Source: Alphaproteobacteria bacterium
GTDB taxonomy: Bacteria; Pseudomonadota; Alphaproteobacteria; Sphingomonadales; Sphingomonadaceae
Length of the DNA stretch: 64,000 bases
Direction: 5' to 3'
NCBI GenBank assembly: GCA_018970445.1
Contig: JAGWWF010000004.1
Coordinates: 62,001-126,000, forward strand
Positions within the stretch are counted from its first letter, which is position 1, and each line of letters begins with the position of its first letter. The position numbers and the translations under genes were made by a program. The notes beneath the pieces were generated by a model that ran no database searches, was not told where the DNA came from, and was given only the letters and a program-made list of their open reading frames with translations. Positions 8,787 to 18,191 of this stretch are shown here, in pieces.

Positions 8787-9826
8787 TGCGCGCCGCCCTT
8801 GCCGCCCTCGCCCTGCTGGCCGCCAGCCCGGCGCTGGCGCTGGCCGATGCCCGTGTGGAGCGCGACGGCGACAGCCTGATCGTGCGCTGGACCAGCGCCC
8901 GCCCTGTCGATGTGCGCACCAGCACCGCGCCCGATGCGCCGGCCCGCGCCGCCACCCTGGTCTCGCCGGCGGATGGCGATGGCCAGCACCGCATCGCCGC
9001 GCCGGCCGGCCAGCGCCTCTATGTGCTGCTCAAGGAACGCGGCACCGGCCAGTGGCTGCGGGTGGCCGAACGGCTGCTGCCGCTGGAGGCCGGTTCCAAT
9101 TTCCGCGATATCGGCGGCTATCCGGCCGCCGGTGGCCGGCATGTGCGCTGGGGCCTGATCTACCGCTCGGCCGGGCAGCCGCTGCTCACCGCGGTCGATC
9201 AGGCGCAGATTGCCCGGCTGGGCCTGGCCAATCTGGTCGATCTGCGCTCGGCCGAGGAACGGCGGCTGGCGCCCACGCGCATCCAGAACATCCGTTACAA
9301 CGCGGTGGGCTATTCGATGGCGGCGCTGATGCCGGCGGCCAGCGCCACGCCGATCCGCAATGGCGCTGTGCTGTATCGCGGCTTTCCCACCCTGCTTGCC
9401 CCGCATCTGCGGCTGGTGTTCGATCGGCTGCTGAATGATCGCGGCGGCCTGGCCTATAATTGTTCGGCCGGGCAGGATCGCACCGGCTTCGTCACCGCGA
9501 TGATCCTGTCGGCCCTGGGCGTGCCGCGCGATGCGATCATGGCCGATTATGCCCTGTCCGCCGATCTGCGCCGGCCGGAATTTGAAATGCCGCGCATCGA
9601 TCCGGCGGTGGCCGCCAGCGATCCGGTGGCGCGCATGTTTGCCGGCTATCAAAGCCCGCAGGCCGCCAGACCCACCCCGCTGGTGGAGGCCGATGGCACG
9701 CCCTTCCTGGCCGGCGCCTTTGCCGAGATCATGGAAAAATACGGCTCGGTCGATGCCTATCTCGCCCGCGAAGCCGGGCTCACCCCGGCCCGGCGCAAGG
9801 CCCTGCAAGCCGCCTATCTGGAATAG
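8786..9826 (+). CDS. Exported tyrosine-phosphatase-like enzyme (Y_phosphatase3/IphP type)
   Basis: A 346-residue protein with a signal peptide (MRAALAALALLAASPALALA). After a small beta-rich N-terminal region come the family blocks SNFRDIGGYPAAGG, YRSAGQP, LVDLRSAEER and the P-loop with C-x5-R (Cys226 to Arg232, NCSAGQDRTGF). The C terminus holds the usual helical end (YGSVDAYLAREAGL). IphP-type enzymes remove phosphate from phosphotyrosine and, in several cases, from small phosphate esters including inositol phosphates. Export plus coupling to a TonB receptor gene favours nutrient scavenging over signalling; that is inference. Its 3' end is 6 bp from the convergent lipoprotein gene. Confidence 0.9.
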   Translation: MRAALAALALLAASPALALADARVERDGDSLIVRWTSARPVDVRTSTAPDAPARAATLVSPADGDGQHRIAAPAGQRLYVLLKERGTGQWLRVAERLLPLEAGSNFRDIGGYPAAGGRHVRWGLIYRSAGQPLLTAVDQAQIARLGLANLVDLRSAEERRLAPTRIQNIRYNAVGYSMAALMPAASATPIRNGAVLYRGFPTLLAPHLRLVFDRLLNDRGGLAYNCSAGQDRTGFVTAMILSALGVPRDAIMADYALSADLRRPEFEMPRIDPAVAASDPVARMFAGYQSPQAARPTPLVEADGTPFLAGAFAEIMEKYGSVDAYLAREAGLTPARRKALQAAYLE

Positions 9827-9832
9827 GGCAGT

Positions 9833-12097
9833 TCAGGGCGCTGGTGCCGGGGCCGGTTTGGGCGCGGCAGGCTTGGGTTCCGGTTCCACGGCCAGATCCT
9901 CCAGCGCGGCGATGATGGCGCCCTGCTTGTCGAACAGGGCCGCCAGCGCGGCGCGGGCGTCGGCCTCCATGTTGTCCACCGCCTTCTGGGCGGCATCGCG
10001 GGCCTGGGTGGCCGCCGTCACCTGCGCTTCGGCCGCCGCCAGTTCGGTTCGGGCCTTGTCATGCGCCAGGATCGCATCGCTCAACGCCTTGCTCTGGGTA
10101 TCGCATTGGCCGGGCGGCGGCGGCGCAGGCGTTGTGCTGGAGCAGTTCAGCAGTGCGGTCTGTGCCGCGCCGATGGCGCGATTCTTCAAATCGACATCGT
10201 CTTTCGCTGCATTGCGGGCCGTTTCATCCTGCTTCAGCAGCTTTTTCTTGTCTTCCAGCGCCGCCGCCAGCGTGGCCGGCCGCTTCTGCCATTCGGTTTT
10301 CAGCGTCTCGATCTCGCCCAGCAGGCGCAGGCGCAGGCGCTGCACCTGATCGGCGCTGCCGCCATCGCCGCTCTGCGCGCTCGACACATCCTCGGCCAGG
10401 CTGCGCACGCGCTGGGCCAGGCCGATCCTGGCCGTGGCGGCTGCGGCCGCCTCTGCCGCGCCGCCCACCGGGCCGCTGGCGGCCTTGGCCGCCGATCCGA
10501 TCAGCCGCAGCGCGGTCTTGATGCCGGCATCGGCCACCGAACGATAGGATGCCAGCAGTTCACCTGGATCATTGCTGAAGCTTTTCAGATCCCAGTTGCC
10601 GATACTGTCCTTGATGAAGGCCATGGCCACCTCGCCGCGGCCCGAACCATGCACGCTGGTCACCGGCTGCCAGTAAAAATCGCTGGTCAGGCTTTGCGCC
10701 AGCCGGGCGCGATCGGCCACATCCATGCCGCCGGGATTGCCGCCAATGCCGCCATCCAGCCATTCGGCCATGCGCAAAAAGCGCGTGTTGCTGGCATCGC
10801 GCAGGAAATCGGCGGTGGAAAGCAGATTGGCCGATTTGTCGTCGTTGATCTGGCGGGTCAGCGTGGTGATGCGGCCCTGCAGCTGGTTGCCATATTCCGC
10901 CGTGATCAGGCTGAGCCCCAGCACCGCCGATCGCACCGATGGGGCATGCGGCACATAACGCACCGTGCCGAACGAGGTGCGAAACCCGGCCGAGCGCAGC
11001 AGGGTGGCATAATTGTCCACCGCAATGGCAATCGGGCTGGCAATCGATTTCAGATAGTCCCCCGTGCCCTTTTCGGTGAAATCGCTGCGCCCTCCTCGCG
11101 TGCGCTGCACCCGCTTGATCGTGTCCGCGATGGTTTCATCGGTGTCGACGTCGCTGCGGGTCACGATGCTGGCGCGATCGATGATGCGCTTGTCACCTTC
11201 GCGCGTCTCCACTTCCACATTCAGCCGCTTGTCCTGCGCATAGATGCTGCGCGTGAAGCCAAAGCGTGTGCAGGTGTTCACCGGCAGATAGGCCGGCTGC
11301 CCCAGCAGTTCGATCGTCTCGTCCTGGCTCAACAGCCGGCAGCCGGCCATGATGGACTGGCGGGCAATGGCCAGGCTGTCGGCCAGCACATGGCAATCAC
11401 GTGCGGCGGTCTGCCGATCGGCATAGTCGGTCTTCTTGTATTCGTCCTTGTCGACCGCTTCGCACAAATTGGTATCGAACAAACGCAATTCGGTGGCGAT
11501 GGATCGCGCCCGCTCCGATTCGGTCTTTGCTTCCTTTTCGTCCACCGCCTTTTCCACAATGGTCTCGATCTCCTTGGCCATGTCCGGTGGCAGCATCAGC
11601 CGGGCCGAAAGGCCAGCGGCGATCCGGTCAACTTCGGGGCGGGTCAAGGATGCCAGATGGCGGGCGCTGCCATCGGCGGGCTGGGGGCGCTGCTCAACAA
11701 TCTGCAACAGCTGGTGATACAGATCGTCGGCCAGCGTTGCCGGCTGGGCCGCTTGCGCCGATTTTGACAGCAATTTCTCCACGCCCGTGCTGATCGCTGC
11801 TGCCAGGCGCTGCGCCTGTGCCACCTTCGAATCCGGCTTGAAGCGCTGTTCCGCCAGCGCCTTGGCCCCATCATGCCATTGTGCGGCGGCGCGGATGCTT
11901 TCGGTGATCACCGCGCCCATCTGGCCGATCTGGCCCGATACCGGCACCGAAAGCGGCCCCTTGTACACCGCCACATCGATGCGCATCGCCGCCCCGCCCG
12001 ACAGGCTGTAGCTTTCATAACGGGTGGCACAGCCGGCCAGCGGCACGGCGGCCAGCAGCAGCAGGGCGGGCAGGCGCGATACGCGGGCCGGGATCAT
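9833..12097 (-). CDS. Large uncharacterised lipoprotein with C-terminal coiled coil
   Basis: A 754-residue protein of no family I recognise. It starts with a lipoprotein signal (MIPARVSRLPALLLLAAVPLAGC, lipobox LAGC). The middle contains scattered Cys residues (NLCEAVDKDEY, RDCHVLAD, AGCRLLSQDE, VNTCTRFGFTRSIYAQ), a probable beta-rich segment, and a long charged helical region from about residue 590 to 730 with coiled-coil character (TLAAALEDKKKLLKQDETAR, HDKARTELAAAEAQVTAATQ). It ends in a Pro/Ala/Lys tail. The ATG at 12097 overlaps the stop of the upstream lipoprotein gene (ATGA), so the two are surely co-translated. A cell-envelope role is the only safe inference. Confidence 0.8.
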   Translation of the reverse strand: MIPARVSRLPALLLLAAVPLAGCATRYESYSLSGGAAMRIDVAVYKGPLSVPVSGQIGQMGAVITESIRAAAQWHDGAKALAEQRFKPDSKVAQAQRLAAAISTGVEKLLSKSAQAAQPATLADDLYHQLLQIVEQRPQPADGSARHLASLTRPEVDRIAAGLSARLMLPPDMAKEIETIVEKAVDEKEAKTESERARSIATELRLFDTNLCEAVDKDEYKKTDYADRQTAARDCHVLADSLAIARQSIMAGCRLLSQDETIELLGQPAYLPVNTCTRFGFTRSIYAQDKRLNVEVETREGDKRIIDRASIVTRSDVDTDETIADTIKRVQRTRGGRSDFTEKGTGDYLKSIASPIAIAVDNYATLLRSAGFRTSFGTVRYVPHAPSVRSAVLGLSLITAEYGNQLQGRITTLTRQINDDKSANLLSTADFLRDASNTRFLRMAEWLDGGIGGNPGGMDVADRARLAQSLTSDFYWQPVTSVHGSGRGEVAMAFIKDSIGNWDLKSFSNDPGELLASYRSVADAGIKTALRLIGSAAKAASGPVGGAAEAAAAATARIGLAQRVRSLAEDVSSAQSGDGGSADQVQRLRLRLLGEIETLKTEWQKRPATLAAALEDKKKLLKQDETARNAAKDDVDLKNRAIGAAQTALLNCSSTTPAPPPPGQCDTQSKALSDAILAHDKARTELAAAEAQVTAATQARDAAQKAVDNMEADARAALAALFDKQGAIIAALEDLAVEPEPKPAAPKPAPAPAP

Positions 12098-13239
12098 TGC
12101 TGTTGTCCTTGCGCCGGTTGCAGCCGTTTGGCGGCGGCATCGAAGATCGGATCGAGTGTCTTGTCCACCGGCTTGGCGGCGGCAGCGGCGGCGCGGGCCT
12201 CGGTCAGCACCAGATTTTCGCGCACCAGCGGCAGCAGCCGGTCGGCCGGGTTGGCGCGCGGGCTGTTCACCCGCGCCGCATATTCCTGCAGGGTGGAAAT
12301 CAGCGGCTTGGCGCTGAAACTCACCGCCATGATCAACCGGTCGGTCGGATCGAACTGCCGCATGCCCTCCGGCCCCAGCACCTGGAAACCGCGTTTGCGC
12401 AGCCGGCCGATGCCGCATTCATCCGATGCCGTCTGGAACAGCGCGGCCATTTTCAGCGTGGCGCTGCTGATGGCGTCGGCTTCGGCAGCGGCCGTCACCT
12501 TGTCTTGCGCTGTCTTGGCAGCATCATCGACGGCCTTCTTGTCCGCTTCGCCGTATTTTCCTTCCTTCTTGGCTTTTTCGACGATCTGATCGCGCTCCTT
12601 TTCGCCAGCCGTCTCAGCCGCAACCAGCGCAGCGCGGAACTGGTCAAGCGCCGTGCTGATCACCGGATTGGCGGTGTCCGCGCCAACCGTCCCCCCGGTC
12701 AACATCGCCAGCAGCGTCAGCAGCGGCCCTTCCAGCATCGGGCGCTGCGCCTCCGGCACTCCGGCCATCAGCTCAAGGATCGCCTTCACCCGCGCGCCGG
12801 CATCTTCGGCCGGCGCCGTGGGCCTGATTGCGGCCGGGGCCGGTTGAAACTGCGGGGCGCCTTCCTGGTCATAAGACACCCGCGCGCCCCAGGGATCGAT
12901 CTGCCAGTCCTTCAGCACGCCCGATTCAAACCGGATCCTGGTGGCCAGCGCCGAAGCCCGCCCGGTCATGCGATAACGATACAGCGCATCGCTGGATGGA
13001 ATGATCTTGGCCAGCGGATTGTCCTGCGCCGGGCCATTGCCATCCTGCCGCTTGGGCGCGGTGCAATAATCAAACACGCGAAAGAAATAATCGGTGCGGA
13101 ACCGCACATCGCGATCGATGAACTTGGGGTCTTCGCTGTGAGTCACATGCAGTTGGCCGCCCATGGTGCAGCCGGCCAGCAACAGCGCCAGAACCGGCGC
13201 AGATAATCGCGCACCACGTCGTTGTGCGAACTGCATCAT
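12094..13239 (-). CDS. Uncharacterised lipoprotein, first gene of a lipoprotein pair
   Basis: About 381 residues, unknown family. The signal peptide ends in a lipobox (ALLLAGC). Downstream are HSEDPKFIDRDVRFRTDYFF and FDYCTAPKRQDG, a region RYRMTGRASALATRIRFESG, and a Lys/Glu-rich helical stretch (EKERDQIVEKAKKEGKYGEA). The C terminus ends in a Gln run (QGQQQ). Two adjacent ATGs (13239 and 13236) follow AGGGGGAA; the first is given. It forms an operon with the larger lipoprotein downstream (ATGA overlap). The roughly 190 bp ahead of it, shared with a divergent dehydrogenase gene, should hold the promoter. Confidence 0.78.
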   Translation of the reverse strand: MMQFAQRRGARLSAPVLALLLAGCTMGGQLHVTHSEDPKFIDRDVRFRTDYFFRVFDYCTAPKRQDGNGPAQDNPLAKIIPSSDALYRYRMTGRASALATRIRFESGVLKDWQIDPWGARVSYDQEGAPQFQPAPAAIRPTAPAEDAGARVKAILELMAGVPEAQRPMLEGPLLTLLAMLTGGTVGADTANPVISTALDQFRAALVAAETAGEKERDQIVEKAKKEGKYGEADKKAVDDAAKTAQDKVTAAAEADAISSATLKMAALFQTASDECGIGRLRKRGFQVLGPEGMRQFDPTDRLIMAVSFSAKPLISTLQEYAARVNSPRANPADRLLPLVRENLVLTEARAAAAAAKPVDKTLDPIFDAAAKRLQPAQGQQQ

Positions 13240-13431
13240 GCTGATTCCCCCTGTGTGCCCAAGTACAGGCCAAACAATTTGCAAAGTCAAGTTGCCACTG
13301 CCGCCTGCAATCATCGGGTGCGCGACAATATATTCGTCTTTCCTTTCATTCCGGGCCAAATGATCGCCCCGGCTGGCGCGGCCACCGCATCACCTGCTAT
13401 GCTGCACGCCTGCCTTCGGAGCCCGCGCTGC

Positions 13432-14163
13432 ATGACCCGCTTTGCCACCTATCCCAGCCTGGCCGGCGCCCGCGTGTTCATCACCGGCGGCGCCACCGGC
13501 ATCGGCGCGGCGCTGGTGGCCGGCTTTGCGGGCCAGGGCGCGGTGGTGGGGCATGTCGATCTGCAAACGCCGGCCGGCGATGGGGCCTGGTTCCGCGCGC
13601 TCGATGTTACCGATACCGCTGCCCTGCAGGGTGCCATCGCCGATTTCGCCGCGGCCGCCGGCGGCATCGATGTGCTGATCAACAATGTCGCCAATGATGC
13701 CCGCCATGATCCGCTGGCGGTGGATGCGGCGCGCTGGCGGGCGCTGATGGCGGTCAATCTGGATTGCGGATTCTTTGCCGCCCAGGCCGTCATCCCGATC
13801 ATGCAGCGCCAGGGCCAGGGCCGCATCATCAATTTTTCGTCGATCAACGCCCTGCTGGGCCCGGCCGGCATGCCGGCCTATGTCGCGGCCAAATCGGCCA
13901 TCGTCGGCCTCACCCGGGCGCTGGCCCGGCAATATGGGCCCGATGGCATCCGCGTGAACGCCATCCTGCCCGGCTGGGTGGTGACCCAGCGCCAGCTCGA
14001 TCTGTGGCTCACGCCCCAGGCCGAAGCCGCCTGGATGGAACAGGTTGCCCTGAAACAGCGCATCCAGCCCGAAGACGCCGCCAGCCTGGCGCTGTTCCTG
14101 GCCGCCGATGATGCCCGCATGATCACCGGCCAGGCGCTGGTGATCGATGGCGGCCGCACCTAG
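13432..14163 (+). CDS. SDR-family dehydrogenase, probably a sugar 1-dehydrogenase
   Basis: A 243-residue short-chain dehydrogenase. Cofactor motif GGATGIG at 19-25, Asp43 after the second strand (favouring NAD), NNVA in place of NNAG at 84-87, and the catalytic set Ser137, Tyr150, Lys154 (MPAYVAAKSA). The C-terminal FLAADDARMITGQALVIDGG block is complete. Neighbouring genes encode a KDPGal-type aldolase and an SMP-30 lactonase, so oxidation of an aldose such as galactose to its lactone is the likely role; substrate remains inference. Its stop codon overlaps that of the aldolase gene on the other strand. Confidence 0.88.
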   Translation: MTRFATYPSLAGARVFITGGATGIGAALVAGFAGQGAVVGHVDLQTPAGDGAWFRALDVTDTAALQGAIADFAAAAGGIDVLINNVANDARHDPLAVDAARWRALMAVNLDCGFFAAQAVIPIMQRQGQGRIINFSSINALLGPAGMPAYVAAKSAIVGLTRALARQYGPDGIRVNAILPGWVVTQRQLDLWLTPQAEAAWMEQVALKQRIQPEDAASLALFLAADDARMITGQALVIDGGRT

Positions 14164-14792
14164 GCCAGCACCGCCCGCACCGCTGCCACCAGCGCCTGGG
14201 CATCGGCGGCGATGTCGTCAAGCGCTTTGCCCGGCCGGAACAGCGAGCTGCCAATGCCAAAGCCGCTGGCGCCGGCCGCGACATAATCGGCCATGTTGGC
14301 CGCCGTTACCCCGCCAACGATGAAGATCGGCACCGCCGGCGGCAGCACGGCGCGCACCGCCCTGATGCCGGCCGGCGGCATCAGTTCGGCCGGAAAGATC
14401 TTCAGGGCAGCCGCCCCGGCGGCCAGGGCGGCAAACATCTCGCTGGGGGTGATCACGCCGGGCACCGCCGCCATGCCCTGCGCCGTGGCCGCGCCGATCA
14501 CCGCCGCATCGGCATTGGGGGCCACCACGAACCGCGCGCCGATCGCGGCCAGCCGCGCCACCGCGCCCACATCCAGCACGGTGCCGGCACCCACCACCAT
14601 GCCGGCCGGCTCCCAGGCCGCGATGATTGCGGCGATGCTGGCAAAGGCATCGGGCGAATTCAGCGGCACCTCGACCAGGCCGATGCCGGCGGCATGCAGG
14701 ATGCCGGCCACCGCAACCGCGCGATCCGGTTCCAGCCCGCGCAGGATGGCGATCAGCGGCAGATGCCCGCGCAGCCAGTTGCCATCATTCAT
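14160..14792 (-). CDS. dgoA: 2-dehydro-3-deoxy-6-phosphogalactonate aldolase
   Basis: A 210-residue class I aldolase of the KDPG/KDPGal family. Seen: LPLIAILRG at 11-19, VEVPLNSP with Glu41, VGAGTVL at 67-73, and the Schiff-base Lys131 in ALKIFPAE, then FIVGGVTAANM. LIAILRG plus EVPLNSP fits the DgoA branch better than Eda. The reaction would split 2-dehydro-3-deoxy-6-phosphogalactonate to pyruvate and glyceraldehyde 3-phosphate. It diverges from the lactonase gene and converges on the sugar dehydrogenase. No dgoD or dgoK lies in the window, so the middle steps must be encoded elsewhere. Confidence 0.9.
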   Translation of the reverse strand: MNDGNWLRGHLPLIAILRGLEPDRAVAVAGILHAAGIGLVEVPLNSPDAFASIAAIIAAWEPAGMVVGAGTVLDVGAVARLAAIGARFVVAPNADAAVIGAATAQGMAAVPGVITPSEMFAALAAGAAALKIFPAELMPPAGIRAVRAVLPPAVPIFIVGGVTAANMADYVAAGASGFGIGSSLFRPGKALDDIAADAQALVAAVRAVLA

Positions 14793-14939
14793 CACGCCCA
14801 CCCCCCGGATTGTTGCCGGCCATGATGGCGCGGCGGCGCAGAATTGCAATCGGCCGCGAACAGCACCGCGCCGCTTGCCGCCGCCGGCCCAAGCGTCCAC
14901 ATTGCCACCATCATCATCCTTCCTGCCACGGAAACCCGC

Positions 14940-15869
14940 ATGGCCAGCCCGCCCACAATCGCCACCCGGCTGGTGGCCATCATCCCCAGCCAATGCATAT
15001 TGGCCGAAGGGCCGGTGTGGGATGATCGGCTGGGCCGGCTGTGGTTCACCGATATCCAGTCGGCGCAGCTGCTGGCCTGGGATCATGCGGCCGGCACCCT
15101 GCAGCGCTGGCCGCTGCCGGAACGGCTGGGTTCGCTGGCGCTGACCGACGATCCGGGCATATTGCTGTGCGCGCTGGCCAGCGGCTTTGCCCTGCTGGAT
15201 GTGCAACGCCTTGATATCCAATGGCTGCACCGGCTGGAACCGGGCTATCCCGGCCACCGGCTGAACGATGGCCGCATCGATCGCCAGGGCCGCTTCTGGG
15301 CCGGCACCATGGTGGAAGATGCCGCCCGCGCCCCGCCCGATGGCGGCAGCCTGTGGCGGCTGGACCCGCCGGGCAGCGCGCCGCCGGTGAAGCTGCGCAG
15401 CGGGATCGGCATTTCCAACGCCATCAGCTTCGGGCTGGATGGCGACAGCCTGTTCTTTGCCGATTCGCCCACCGGCCGGATCATGCGCCACACCCTGCCC
15501 GCCGCCGGCCAGCGGCTGGATGCCGGGCAGATCTTCGCCACCCTGCCCGCCGGCCATTTTCCCGATGGTGCCGATGTCGATGCGAAGGGCGCGCTGTGGA
15601 ACGCCGAATGGGGCGGTGCCCGCGTGACGGCCTGGGCCGCCGATGGCCGCGCGCTGGGCCAGGTGCCGGTGCCGGTCAGCCAGCCCAGCTGTGTCGCCTT
15701 TGGCGGGCCGGGGCTGGATCTGCTGTTCGTCACCACCGCCCGCGACGGGCTGGACGCCGCCGCCCTGGCCGCCCAGCCCCACGCTGGCGATGTGCTGGTC
15801 TATGCCGCCCGGCAGCCCGGCCAGTTCCGCGGCCTGCCCGCCGGCCGCTTTGCCCTGAAGCCGGCCTGA
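14940..15869 (+). CDS. SMP-30/gluconolactonase family lactonase
   Basis: A 309-residue six-bladed propeller protein of the SMP-30/regucalcin family. Metal-site motifs are present: LAEGPVWDD near the N terminus, HRLNDGRIDRQGRFWAGTM in the middle and FPDGADVDAKGALWNAEWGG later. In this context it likely hydrolyses the lactone made by the nearby sugar dehydrogenase. The ATG at 14940 is the best start, with only a weak GGA as ribosome site. It is divergent from dgoA with 147 bp between, which should contain promoters for both. Confidence 0.9.
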   Translation: MASPPTIATRLVAIIPSQCILAEGPVWDDRLGRLWFTDIQSAQLLAWDHAAGTLQRWPLPERLGSLALTDDPGILLCALASGFALLDVQRLDIQWLHRLEPGYPGHRLNDGRIDRQGRFWAGTMVEDAARAPPDGGSLWRLDPPGSAPPVKLRSGIGISNAISFGLDGDSLFFADSPTGRIMRHTLPAAGQRLDAGQIFATLPAGHFPDGADVDAKGALWNAEWGGARVTAWAADGRALGQVPVPVSQPSCVAFGGPGLDLLFVTTARDGLDAAALAAQPHAGDVLVYAARQPGQFRGLPAGRFALKPA

Positions 15870-15965
15870 ACAATTCCGCCGGCTCTTTCCATTTTGCCAG
15901 TGGCCAAGCCAGGCCGGGCATGACAGCGTGGCCGCCAGCAAGCCACCATCAGGGAATGACGCGCC

Positions 15966-17186
<1,221 letters not shown>

Positions 17187-17284
17187 CGCCGCCGGGCAGC
17201 GGGGAAGGGCTTGCACCCCAGGCCCTCCCCTGCTACCCGCGCCTCCTGCCGAAGGGGCGCGCACGTGCCCCATTTCCCTGGTGT

Positions 17285-17371
17285 GCGGCCATGGCGGAAT
17301 TGGTAGACGCGCAACGTTGAGGTCGTTGTGGCCGAAAGGCCGTGGAAGTTCGAGTCTTCTTGGCCGCACCA
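17285..17371 (+). tRNA. tRNA-Leu (anticodon GAG)
   Basis: A class II tRNA. Acceptor GCGGCCA pairs with TGGCCGC; the anticodon stem CAACG/CGTTG encloses loop TTGAGGT with anticodon GAG at 17319-17321; a long variable arm (GTGGCCGAAAGGCCGT) and T arm (GTTCGAGTC) follow, then discriminator A and encoded CCA (17369-17371). Confidence 0.97.
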
Positions 17372-17380
17372 TTCTTGTTG

Positions 17381-17417
17381 GCGGGTTGCCGCCCACCAAC
17401 CCAACCCGCTTTTGTTT
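17381..17417 (+). terminator. Probable intrinsic terminator after tRNA-Leu
   Basis: An 8-bp stem GCGGGTTG/CAACCCGC (17381-17388 with 17402-17409) encloses a 13-nt loop and is followed by TTTTGTTT. It begins 10 nt after the CCA end of tRNA-Leu. The hairpin is also the first copy of a duplicated 29-nt sequence. Confidence 0.65.
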
Positions 17418-17446
17418 GCGGGTTGCCGCCCACCAACCCAACCCGC
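17381..17446. repeat. Two identical 29-nt direct repeats, each a hairpin
   Basis: The 29-nt unit beginning GCGGGTTGCCGCCCACC and ending CAACCCGC occurs at 17381-17409 and, without a mismatch, at 17418-17446; 8 nt (TTTTGTTT) separate them. Each unit can fold on itself through its 8-nt ends. Only the first copy is followed by a T tract. Confidence 0.85.
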
Positions 17447-17477
17447 GGGTTCGCCTTCGCCCCGCGCAGCCGCAGCA

Positions 17478-18191
17478 TCACCGGTTTGATTGCACCCAGG
17501 CCGCCGCCGCCGGGAACAGATCGGCGCGCGCGCGGGCCGGGGCCGGCCATTGCGCCACCAGCGCCGACAGGCCCAGCCAGGCGGTGAACATCAACGCATA
17601 GGGCCAGCGCCGGGGCAGCAGCCGGGCCACCAGCAGCGTGGTTGCCGCCGTGCCGCCCAGCGCCAGCAGCGCCGCCACCGCCCAGCCACCGCCGCCGATC
17701 GCCACCTGGATCGCCGTGGCCGCCCATTGCGCCGGCAGCAGCAGCAGCAGCCACGGCGGCAATTGCGATGCCACCGCCAGCATCGCCGCTTCCCCGCCCA
17801 CCACGAACAGCGCGATCATCCAGCCCCGCCCCGGATAGGCGCGGGCAAACAACAGCCCGCGCGCGGCAAAGCTGAGGCCGGCCACCGCCATCACCAGCCC
17901 CAGCGCCACCGGCTGCGCCACGCCCGCCAGGCCCAGCGCCCGCGCCAGCAGCACCAGGGCCAGAGCGGCCAGCAGGCCCAGCCGCAGCGCCGGCCACAGC
18001 CCCCCGGCCAGCGCCGCCGCGATCATCGCCACCGCCATCAGGCCCAGCGCCAGCGCCTGGCCGATCAGCAGCGGCAGCGTGGCCGGCGGTGCCAGTGCCA
18101 GCGCCAGCACCGGCAGGGCCAGCCCCGCCGCCACCACCACCGCCATGCCGTGCCAACCGGGCCCGGCCCGGCGCGGTTCAGCGCCCGTCAC
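17478..18191 (-). CDS. Polytopic membrane protein of unknown function
   Basis: About 237 residues, almost wholly hydrophobic Ala/Leu/Gly-rich segments, giving an estimated six to seven membrane spans (for example [70 protein letters not shown]). No signature motif is recognised. The start at 18191 lies inside the 3' end of argG (14-nt overlap), so it is probably co-transcribed with argG; a later start is possible. A transport or envelope role is only a guess. Confidence 0.6.
   Translation of the reverse strand: MTGAEPRRAGPGWHGMAVVVAAGLALPVLALALAPPATLPLLIGQALALGLMAVAMIAAALAGGLWPALRLGLLAALALVLLARALGLAGVAQPVALGLVMAVAGLSFAARGLLFARAYPGRGWMIALFVVGGEAAMLAVASQLPPWLLLLLPAQWAATAIQVAIGGGGWAVAALLALGGTAATTLLVARLLPRRWPYALMFTAWLGLSALVAQWPAPARARADLFPAAAAWVQSNR

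Noticed and set aside
17381-17446. Two 29-nt repeats as the start of a CRISPR array
   Set aside because: Only two copies, an 8-nt spacer that is a T tract, no cas genes; a terminator-like hairpin explains them better.
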